Below are positions 55,512-64,000 of a DNA stretch of 64,000 nucleotides, piece by piece. Position 1 is the first letter of the stretch; each line of letters opens with the position of its first letter. The notes below the pieces were generated by a model that had not been told where the DNA came from, ran no database searches, and saw nothing but the letters and a program-made list of their open reading frames with translations. The position numbers and the translations under genes are program-made. This DNA comes from Heterotrichella gracilis. Lineage: Eukaryota > Sar > Xanthophyceae > Tribonematales > Xanthonemataceae. The stretch covers positions 1-64,000 of the forward strand of contig JAULBX010004444.1 of assembly GCA_032358255.1 (NCBI GenBank), read 5' to 3'.

Positions 55512-58500
55512 ATGGCCACTCCTGCACCCCCACAAGACCCTCACTCTGACGATGACGCCCCCTCAAAGTGCTGCGCATGCTGCGGCACCTCCTCCTCTGC
55601 CAAGTTCTACACCTGTGCAAAGTGCTCAAGCGTGGTCTACTGCTCAAAGGTGGGTGTAGGGGTGGCACAAAAATGCCGCTCACCTTGCCGGCATGCAAAT
55701 CGTTTAGGCAGGCAGGCGCATTGCAGCATTGCCAGGTTAGGAGCCAGCAAAGCACCTAGCATTGCACCTATAAACTGCCGTATATTCTCCCAGTTTTTTG
55801 TACAGAGTTATGTAGCTGACTGTAGTGTAGACAGTGTAAGGAACCTGGTTGGCTCCCTCACTTGACTGTTCTCGGATAATCTTCTATGTTCATACCAGTA
55901 TCGCCCTTTCAGAATCACCAACTCTTCACTTCTAACCAACTGATGATGTCCCACCCAGGACTGCCAAAAAAAGGACTGGAAGACCCACAAAAAGCAGTGC
56001 AGCGCCCTGTTCAAGCAGAAGGTGCAGCAGACCAGCGAGCAGGAGGCGGACCGCACCTCGATGAAGTGGCAGGCCAAAGGCAACCTGCTGCACCTGTTTC
56101 GGATACAGGACAACCAGAAGGGGACTGTGGCGCTGGTGTCACGCCCCAATGGGCCCATCCCCGACCAGCTGCGGGTGTGCTGGTGCGCGGGGGAGGAGCT
56201 GCAAGGGCAGCGCGTGTTCGGGTGCGGTGAAGGGAGAAGGGACATGGTTTAGGGCTTTGGTAATGGTGTAACACGGGTTCCATTAGAGCAGTCGATGAAC
56301 AGTCATCTGCTGCAAAGCTTGCACCAGGATGCAAAGTTTACGCCGCATCTTAGTGTGTGTATAGTCTCATTTTGGAATAACATACCGAGTTGTAGACATC
56401 AATACTTCCTATTTCTTTGGATGTAAATAATACTTTTAACGTTGGTTGGAGTCACGCCACTGCACAATCTCCTCAAAACCAAATATTTGTTGGAAATCAC
56501 GCGACCACACATGCAGGTTCCTTCACCCAGAGATGAAGGTCGTGTGCGTGCCGCTCAGCACCCTGCAAGCGCTCAAGGTGGCCCCGGCAGCCACCCAGGA
56601 AGCCAAGTTTGGCCCCAAGTATGATGTCTTCTCGGAGCCCTTTGGCTTTTCAGACACCCGCAGCACCATGCTGAACGAGTTCAAGTGGAGGCTGCACATG
56701 CACAGGGTGGACAAGGAGCTGTGGGTGAGTGCGTTAGCCTGTTGGTCCTGCAGCATCACCGATTGACCAGCTTATTTTTCTTTTGCTTGGATGCACATTG
56801 TCTCGTGGGCATTGATGGGGGGATTGCATGGCCCTAAATCACATGTGCCTTGCCAGCGGTGATCATGATACGTTGTAATACTCACTGAGGGGGAGGGGGA
56901 AGGTGCACTTGCACAGGGTGGAGCTGTGGGCGAGATGGATAGCCTCCCAGTACATTGTAGTACAGCTTGGAAAGGAAGGATAGCGCCTCCACAAGGGTCT
57001 ACTCTACCATCATGCCATGCATGCAATCATGGGTATATATAGGCTTTGGAGTCACAGTGGCTGTCCTCAGACATGCCTTGGCCTCCACAGGCGAGCATGG
57101 TAAATGTGACCCTCCTACTTCAGCATGACACCACAGCTTAGAGAAAACTATAAGATCAAATCCTTCAGTAACGAACTTGAAGAATGAGAAGAGAATTAAG
57201 CAAAAAAAACAAAGCCAAAACCATCCTCCTGACCACGTTTACTGATCTTTTAGGCGAGCATGGACAATGTGGCCTGCCTGGATGACTACAGCTCGGTGCA
57301 GGGCGTGGAGGTCAACGCATGTGGCTTCCTGCTGCAAGCATCCGAGGGGTCCAATGGCGAGCCTGTGGAGAACGACATGGGCGAGGTGCAGCTGCCCCCC
57401 GCCACCCCCAAGGCCACCATCTGCTCCAAGCTGACCAGCTGTGGCCTGGGAGAGACCAATGGCTTTTTGTACCTGCAGTATGCCGGGCTGGAGGCATGCT
57501 CCCTGACTAGGTAAGTGAAGAGTTGGCCACCAGGTGCATTCACTGGTTAGGGTAATTTTTCGCCTGCCAGGTGCTAGGGTTTTGTGGATGATGGTATGGT
57601 TGAGCTACAGCCCCTTCGAGGCCACCATCTGCTCAAGCTGACCAGCTGTGGCCTGGGGGAAACAAACGGATTCCTGTACCTGCAGTACGCGGGGCTCGAG
57701 GCATGCACGCTGACAGGTGGGTGAAACAAATGGCCACCAGGTGCCAATAGGTACCTTCATGGTTAGGGTAATTTGGAGGCATCCACGCTGACCCAGTAGC
57801 CTAGCAATAATTATGACTTTATTGAAAAACAGCCAGTGCTCCTGGCAGCCGCCACTGCATAATCCTCACTCGCTCATTTGTGATTCCCTGCCCATTATTT
57901 AGGAGGCAAATCGACACCATCCGCTCCAACCTGGCAGCCGCCAGCGCCATGGACCAGGATGTTGCGGACCAGGCGGCTGCGCTGGGGCTGGACGATGACC
58001 TGGAGGAGGAGGCTGACTCGCCTGGCGTGGTGCCCTCCTCGCACTTGCTCAGCACAACCAAGAGGATCTCGCCGCTGCCAACAGGTACTTTTAAATACCC
58101 TAAACCCTAAATATTAAACCCTAAATATTAAACCCTAAATTCGCCTGGCGTGGTGCCCTCCTCGCACCTGCTCAGCACAGCCAAGAGGATCTCGCCGCTG
58201 GCTACAGGTAGGGGTGAAATGTAAAACCCTAAACCCTATATATCCAAGCCTGCACCCTGCTTGCATGTGCTCAAATAAGCAAGGTCAATGGGTGCATAAA
58301 ACCTTAAGAGGAGGCTGACTTGCCTGGGAGTGGTGCCCTCCTCGCACTTGCTCAGCACAACCAAGAGGATCTCGCCGCTGCCAACAGGTACTTGGTTTAA
58401 AACCTAAACCCTTGATCTCAAACCCTAAACTCTCTTCGCACCTGCTCAGCACAACCAAGGGAACCTCGCCGCTGCCAACAGGTACGGGTGCGTTTTGAAA

Positions 58501-59180
58501 CCCTAAACCCTACGTATAAAACCCTAACCCCTCCTCACGTGTGCTTCAAACAACCAAGAAGAAATGCTCGCTGCCGACAGGTACTAACGCCAAGGTATGT
58601 CACCAGATACTTATGTCACCAGCCCTGCGTGGGGAATTCTGTACCTGTGCGTTGTCCATAGACCCTCGTCATGAACCCAATACCCTAGCGTCCCTAACCA
58701 TTACCCTCCCCTCTGCCACCAGTCGCCGAAGAGGGAGCAGCACCCGAGTCGCACCCACCACAGGAACAGGCTGCTGCTGAGACAGCAACCAAAGGAGCAG
58801 CATCCGACCCACACCAAGCCCTTGAACAGAGCTCACAGGAGCAACCTCCAGCTGCTGACTCAGCGCAAGCAGATGCAATTGCCATGTCACCAGACCCTGC
58901 TCCAGACTCAGACCAGCCCAGCCAATCCTCGTCAATCCCTGGGACGCACCCTGGCCCAGACCCAGATGAGAAATTCGTGTGCCTGGCGGTGCTCATGGAC
59001 GCCCGCAGCGAGTTTGACAACCTGTACGATTTCGAGGTGGTGGTGTTCAAGTCGCGGCTGCACAGGATGCATGTGGACCAGGTGCCGGAGGCGCTGGTAC
59101 CCTATTGGATGGATAAGTTGGTTGGCACCGATCTGTATCAGATCAACCAGTTTGCGCCGGTGACGTTTGTTGGCCTGTGA
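55512..59180 (+). CDS. MYND-type zinc-finger protein (6 exons)
   Basis: Exons 55512-55649, 55959-56221, 56517-56724, 57254-57510, 57903-58084, 58723-59180 give 501 aa. An N-terminal MYND finger spans residues 21-60 with the full ligand set: Cys21, Cys24, Cys35, Cys38, Cys44, Cys48, His56 and Cys60 (core VVYCSKDCQKKDWKTHKKQC). MYND fingers bind proline-rich peptides and recruit transcriptional or chromatin partners. The rest (for example KWQAKGNLLHLFRIQD, FGPKYDVFSEPFGF, KFVCLAVLMDARSEFDNLYD) does not match a SET or other domain I know. A Glu/Asp-rich and Pro/Ser/Gln-rich linker lies at about 330-435. The exon 2 donor was set at 56222 (GTGCGG) rather than 56227 because only it keeps phase with exon 3. 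Kozak context is CCACCATGG. Confidence 0.88.
57605..57730 (+). repeat. Donor-side echo of MYND exon 4
   Basis: About 110 bases (GAGGCCACCATCTGCTCAAG to GAGGCATGCACGCTGACAGG) copy the exon 4 end. Flanking intron bases (GTGGGTGAA...GGCCACCAGGTGC) are repeated too. A one-base loss breaks the frame. Confidence 0.94.
58085..58600 (+). repeat. Four-copy donor array with telomere-like spacers after MYND exon 5
   Basis: The coding donor (GT at 58085) is followed by copies of the exon 5 end with donors at 58208, 58388, 58482 and 58581. The copies share CTCAGCACAACCAAGAGGAT and CGCCGCTGCCAACAGGTAC. After each donor comes a CCCTAAA tract (58098-58139, 58223-58240, 58404-58430, 58498-58530). Copies shorten and decay downstream. 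Confidence 0.95.
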
Positions 59181-59214
59181 GAGTGCCACCCTGAAGCTTT
59201 GTTGTTATTTGAGA

Positions 59215-59480
59215 ATTTCACTTTGACTGCCAATGGTGGCAGCCTCGTGGCAGTGGGAGCTTGCAGCATAGATTGTAAAGTGGGGTGAAATTATGCCAAT
59301 GGGATGCATGTGGATCAGGTGCCAGAAGCGGTGGTACCCTACTGGATGGAGACTCTCTGAACTGAGTAGGTGGGCACCGATCTGTATCAGATCAACCAGT
59401 TTGCGCCGGAGTCTTTCCTTGGCCTGTGAGAGTGCCACCATGGCAGCTTGATTTTATTTTTAAACAGCTAATGGGGGCAG
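59215..59480 (+). repeat. Post-stop echo of the last MYND exon
   Basis: GGGATGCATGTGGATCAGGT to TTTCCTTGGCCTGTGAGAGT (59298-59432) repeats the last ~45 codons, stop and 3' flank of the gene. The further flank (GGCAGCCTCGTGGCAGTGGG) occurs at about 59239 and 59479. A frame-breaking insertion lies in the echo. Confidence 0.94.
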
Positions 59481-60445
59481 CCTCATGGCAGTGGGAGTGT
59501 TTAGCATTATGCATATGGGATTTCAAACCATGCGCCTTGCGCCCATGTGGAGCTGGTTTGCCTGCCAGACTGCGTATGCCCACAGATCCTGCTGCACATT
59601 TTGCGATGGTTTATTTTAAAGCCATTGCATGCGCCACCGCATCGCTGCAGGGCGACTTGCAAGTGACTGGTGGGTGGAAGTTTTGACGCCCTGGTGACTA
59701 CGGAACCACAGTGATGCAGGGCAGGGGATGCATAAAAGAAGTAATAAAATGCTATTTGTGGCACACTGGAGGCTTTACAGGGTTAAGCACTTCTAAGTGG
59801 GCCCTTCCAAAAGCACCAGACGATGTCACATACGATAAACGGCAGTTGGAGCAGCAGCACTTCAGAGAAAGCACCTCCTGCGCTTTTGACAACGAACGAT
59901 AAGTTACAACAGCGCATAATGCGCAACTATTGGACAATCATAGGGCTACGCTCATCAGTCCATAACCTGCCTGCGTTTACAGCAACTTCACAGCGGCAGC
60001 AGCAGTGCTGTGAGATGGAGTGCTTTGCACTGGCTTTGCCACAAACAGACATGATGTCCTTGGCAGCCGCTGGGTGAATGTAACATGTAATGAGCGCTCA
60101 TTACACGCTGCTCAGCCAGAGGCCAGGTGGCGGAGCGGCAGCTGGCCGCCGCAAGGGGTTGAGTTTAGTGCGTGGCCGAGGGTTGAGTTTAGTGCATGGC
60201 GAAGTGGGGAGGCTGGCCGCTGCAGTAAATGCTAGGGCGTAGGGTCGAGGGCAAGGCAAGCTACGGGGGCTGGCTGCTGCGACTGGAAGAAGGCCCATCA
60301 AGGGGTCCATCTAGGAGTCCATGTAGGAGTGTCCATCTAGAGGTGTCCATCTAGGGGTGTCAACCTAGGGCCGATAAGGGTCCACTAGGGTTCCCGTAAG
60401 CTCCATCTAGGGTGCCGCTCTGTGCATGGACCGCATGCAGGCTCC
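59481..60445. other. Convergent intergenic region between the MYND and PRA1 genes
   Basis: AATAAA at 59745 may serve the MYND transcript. A short direct repeat (GGGTTGAGTTTAGTGC) occurs at 60158 and 60181. At 60302-60372 lies a minisatellite of ~15-base units (GTCCATCTAGGAGTG type) that would fall in the PRA1 3' untranslated region. No gene is seen. Confidence 0.5.
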
Positions 60446-62777
60446 TCAAAGCGTGTAGTCGTGGTAGTTGGACTGCTGGTAACCCCGCCTGCAACAAAAC
60501 GAAGCAACGTGAGAATGCACATGCCCAAATGCGGGATTCGGAGCAGGAATAGGGAACAGGCTGTTTTAACCCCTAACGCTGAACAGCTGCGGAAGCGTGT
60601 GAGGATGCAGGGTGAGGATGGCGCACGTATGGCGGATACATGTACCCCTTCACCCTGGGATCCATCCAGGACCACGTCATGCAATGGCTCAGCAGGGGAT
60701 TGCCAATGTCCAGCAGGGGTTGGTGCGCACCATACTGCCCTGAACTCCTCCCGTGCGCTTGCGATGCGGGCCTTGAGGTTGGGTGAGCGCAGGCTGGCGT
60801 GCACCAGCACAAGGCCCCAACCTGCAAATGCGGGACACACACACCAAGGTCAGGATCCAGGGTGCTTGAGTTACGTTCATTATGGTGACTGGGCCTCACT
60901 CCAGTGTAGATCAGGCTCTAGGGTTCCTGGTCGTTTGAGCCGACACCCAGGCACCCTATACCTGAGCCCAATCCGTTCAATGGCCCACAGCCCACTCCCC
61001 GCACTGGCGCCAATCCCGCCACTGACACCGTGGACATCCTGTGCACCTATCCCGCATCCATGCAGCTATGCTTCCTCCAAACCACGCACCAATCCCTGCA
61101 CTGCATCGATCCCCCACAATACACCCATCCGGCTGGCACCCCATAATATCCCCCACCAATCCCCACACATTCCACACACCTGTGCCCAACGCCCATGCCA
61201 ATGTAAGCAGCGCCCCGTGCGGTACAGCATACACAGTTGCGCCAGCCCTGGCACTCATTAGGGTATTGTGGCCAGCTGCAGCAAACCCCCTCTCCGCCCA
61301 CCCCACCCCGTTGCATTCCCCCTGCCCCCCATATTTTTGTTCACCCACCTGCGCCCAGCGCCCATGCCAGTTTGAACATCGCCCGCGTGCGGTAGAGCAT
61401 GTACAAGGAGCACAGCCCCAGCACCGCCACCAGAAGCTTCCGCTTCACCCCACCCACGGTCAGGTCCTTGGTGCGGACGGTGGCGCCGGGCGGCCTGCAG
61501 GGAGGCGGGGGGCACAGTTTAGGGTTGGGGGTTAGGGTGGGGTTCTATTATACCGGGTCCGCAGCTTGGCGGTACGGCGCCCATAACTATTGCCTTTCAT
61601 GGAGGTAATTATGTCCTTAACTCAACACATGATGTCTGGTGGGCTGCACGGGGGCGCAGCTGGCCATGCACGGATGAGACCGACCTCCTTGCGCCAACCC
61701 CAATAACACACCAGGCTGTTGTGCGATGGCAATTGAGAGGGCGTTCAGGCGGATTGCGCTGACGGTCAAGGGTGGAGCTAGTGGTGGTCAAGGGTGTTAG
61801 GTTTCGGCCCTTACCCTAAGCTGCTGCCTGCGTTTGACTTGGCTCTCAGCTTGAGTGCCAGGGAGGGGCTGACCTTCCGCATGGCCTTGAGGAAGGCGTC
61901 ACTGGGGAAGGGCGCCACAAGGGGGTATGTCAGCAGTCGGGCCAGAAACCCTAAACCCTAAACAGGAAAACGGGTCCTATAGATGCCTCTTGTATGGACC
62001 ACTACACATGGTAAACATGCGGCTTGAGGGACTGTAATGATATACTCAACAATCACGAGGAAAATAGTAGAATTTTGGTAAGTGTTTATTCTGTAAAATT
62101 GCGTTGCGGCAGGTCACACCGCCATGACTCGTGCATAAAAAGTCATCCAATGCAAGACTGGAGCGCCAGCAGTCTGCAGGTGCGCATTAGGGTATGCTGC
62201 AATTCACATAGGCCACCCAGTGGAGCATGTCTGCGCGCGTTGCTGTGCCCTTGGGGAACCCTATACCCTACACCCTCAACCCTAAGCACTCACTTGATGA
62301 AGGTTGCGAACGAGTCGTTGAGCAGCAGTGAGGCAAACACCGACAGGGCCAGGGCAAGGAATGCCAGCGGTCTTCGGAAGAAAAAGAGCACAAAGCTTGC
62401 CAGGACGATGAGCACGTAGTTGGTGCGGTAGTAGTAGATGTTGCACTTTAGCCTCGAGCTCCACTTCTTGTGGTCCTTGGGGATGGTGAACTTTTGGATG
62501 AACTCAAAGACTGGGCGGGGGGCTTGCCTCCACTCAACCTGCGGGCCAAGCACTTCTTTTAGGTCGTGTCCTATACCTGGAGGGCTGCACCCCTTCCAAC
62601 CACTGAGCTTGTGCCATACTATTGAGTAGAGCATAGTGTTAGCAACAATAAACTTGTTCATGAGAGTGATATTGCTAACGTGGGATTTTGGACCCTTCAG
62701 TTCCAAGAGTCAACAAGTGGACCCACCTCTTGGAGGGCAGAGGCAAGCTCATCTGCTGTGACATGGGACCAGTCCAT
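60446..62777 (-). CDS. PRA1-family protein (prenylated Rab acceptor), 6 exons
   Basis: Exons in coding order: 62777-62727, 62538-62294, 61901-61815, 61494-61349, 60821-60731, 60488-60446; they give 220 aa in consistent phase. The PRA1 pattern is clear: a short start (MDWSHVTADELASALQEVEW), RPVFEFIQKFTIPK, NIYYYRTNYVLIVLASFV, then two long hydrophobic hairpins (about 57-95 and 135-180) separated by a basic linker, and a tail with NLKARIASAREEFRAVWRGY. PRA1 proteins are four-helix membrane proteins of the ER, Golgi and endosomes that bind prenylated Rab GTPases and promote vesicle traffic. The length is typical. Exon 1 is only 17 codons and was placed from the conserved start; the frame open on the other strand there has no domain. 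Confidence 0.92.
61188..61262 (-). repeat. Donor-side echo of PRA1 exon 4
   Basis: On the + strand, GCCCAACGCCCATGCCAATG to CGTGCGGTACAGCATACACA copies the end of exon 4 (61349-61420), about 160 bases further into the intron in transcription order. Confidence 0.88.
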
Positions 62778-64000
62778 CACGCTCGCTTCACCAGAGGTCC
62801 GTCACCTGCATTTTGATGACAGGAATAAACCTCCTCTCCAACCAAGTATTGTCGTGTGCTGGGTGACACGAGCAAACCCAGTGAATGGAGACACCCATGA
62901 CAATGATGGGTTGCTTATGCATGCATTGTGCATTTGCAGTGTGCTGAACCGCTTACCTCCCAGATCGCCAAGGTCTGCTGTGCAACCCACGATATATAGA
63001 GGAGGAGCGTCAAAGAAACTCCTGCAGTGCTGGGGAAGATACGCCCCTCTCCAACTGCCACAGAGTTGCAACTCTACAACTGATCCCTTTTGCAAAGCTA
63101 CGGCTGTTCACGATCCAGTCAAGATATGCTCCTTAGCCTCCAAGAATGAACGTCGTGTCGTTGTGCACATAGGGCGACGGCCCAGTTGGGTCCGTTTTCA
63201 AGTCAACCAGTGGCTGATGTGCATCAGAACCGGTCTACAGGTTGTGCAGCAGCTGGGCCTAAAATGCAGATGCCAAGTGGGTCACGTTGTAAAGCAAACA
63301 ACAACAGTTTTTGCCAGAGATCCTGGTGCTTTGGTCAGGTTAATTCATCGCAAAGTCTGTGTGACTCTATAATATGTGCTACATCTCCCTTGGCAACTCT
63401 CTGACTCAGCGAGTGTGAGTTTGAGCCAGCATGCCGATACTGTGGCCACAACTATATTTCTATGTAAATCACCACATCGTTTTTAAGTGTATGTTAATTA
63501 AGCAGGATGCAACTCCCCAAAGTGCACCAGGATTTAATTCCCAAGGTGGGAAGTGGCTCCAAATGGCATGCGAGAGGTCAAGGCTGTCAATTGAAGTCAC
63601 GCCCACTGAACGCCTGTGGTGTATCAGCCTAGAAGTCAGGGTGCCGGCAGGCCTGCTGCTTGCCAATGGCTAGGCATCATATCAAATTGAGGTTACTGTC
63701 ACTGTCCCCACCCACTCGGAGGATGTTCCCACCGTTTGCCAAGCATGAGCATTGCCATAGACAAGCTCGAGGTGTGCCAACGGTAAGAATTACATATTAT
63801 TTGACAGTCATACTCAAGGTTCAAAATCACTGTCCCCCTTTGCCGTGAAGTTCTTTGTGCACTAACCCTGGCGAGGAACCAACCTACACTGTAACAGAAA
63901 TCCCTGTTCCAATACCCCTAAATAAGGGTTTATCAGAACCCTCGAGAGAGAGGCTGGTCTCTGGAAGCCCCTAGAACCCTGATACTGTAGCTGTATAGCA
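62778..64000. other. Right-edge region upstream of PRA1
   Basis: It contains the PRA1 promoter. A 230-codon open frame (62680-63372, +) overlaps PRA1 exon 1 on the other strand and has no recognisable domain, signal or splice context, so I do not call a gene. The remaining ~600 bases show nothing recognisable. Confidence 0.4.

Larger units (their letters stand above)
51729..55530. repeat. Segmental tandem duplication, copy 2
   Basis: Homologous to 46215-51705 in the same order and orientation. A counterpart of about 1.7 kb (roughly 49345-51040 of copy 1, holding most of the dehydrogenase 5' exons) is missing, with the junction near 54890. The copy ends in the functional MYND exon 1. Confidence 0.88.

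Noticed and set aside
46215-55530. Transposable element or LTR pair explaining the large direct repeats
   Set aside because: No terminal motif, target-site duplication or transposase/reverse transcriptase frames; the repeated contents are host genes in the same order, which fits a tandem duplication.
58085-58600. CRISPR-like regular repeat/spacer arrays (also at 43110-43603)
   Set aside because: The repeats are copies of the adjacent coding exon and decay progressively, the spacers are CCCTAAA tracts, and the setting is eukaryotic introns.
60118-60200. tRNA-like look of GGCCAGGTGGCGGAGCGGCAG
   Set aside because: It resembles a tRNA 5' half, but I could not fold a full cloverleaf or find a GGTTCRANYCC-type T-loop at the right distance.
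62680-63372. 230-codon open frame on the + strand
   Set aside because: It has no domain, signal or compositional coherence, and overlaps the phased, family-supported first exon of PRA1 on the opposite strand. Length alone is not enough.

Overview
The window is nuclear DNA of a eukaryote, most likely a green alga (Chlorophyta). The genes are split into many small exons with GT-AG introns. They include a plastid-type class I fructose-bisphosphate aldolase with a transit-like leader, a hydroxyproline-rich (Pro-Ser-Pro-Lys) wall-type protein fused to a cupredoxin, plant PR-1/CAP proteins and a PRA1 protein. The introns are strewn with TTTAGGG/CCCTAAA, the Arabidopsis-type telomere motif used by many green algae. 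I cannot name the species. All gene models were spliced by eye from splice signals, reading phase and family resemblance.

Layout: F-box/leucine-rich gene with a frame break (283-1592, -); plastid aldolase (3286-8860, +, 10 exons); polytopic membrane protein resembling CPBP proteases (9911-12930, -, 6 exons); F-box/LRR gene (14014-16722, +, 4 exons); ABHD18-family alpha/beta hydrolase (18869-22261, -, 7 exons); secreted HRGP-cupredoxin (23837-27277, +, 5 exons); tandem-CAP protein A (28992-32189, +, 7 exons); F-box/LRR gene (33048-39759, +, 11 exons); tandem-CAP protein B, paralogous to A with the same exon structure (41249-45968, +, 7 exons); short-chain dehydrogenase (47742-50472, -, 6 exons); its truncated duplicate (53127-54890, -); MYND zinc-finger protein (55512-59180, +, 6 exons); PRA1 protein (60446-62777, -, 6 exons).

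The genes do not form an obvious pathway. Two secreted CAP proteins, a secreted blue-copper/HRGP protein and three F-box proteins suggest a surface/stress flavour, but that is inference.

The most striking feature is structural. Almost every gene carries local tandem 'echoes' of its exon-intron junctions: short, decaying, same-strand copies of an exon end (with its donor site) lying downstream in the intron, or of an exon start (with its acceptor site) lying upstream. The copies sit about 80-200 bases apart and are often separated by TTTAGGG/CCCTAAA tracts. Wherever I could phase the exons, the coding junction is the first copy of a donor series and the last copy of an acceptor series. Terminal coding exons also have echoes past the stop codon. 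At a larger scale, a tandem duplication of about 5.4 kb (46215-51705 and 51729-55530) copied the dehydrogenase and the first six codons of the MYND gene; the second dehydrogenase copy then lost its 5' exons and gained a stop codon.
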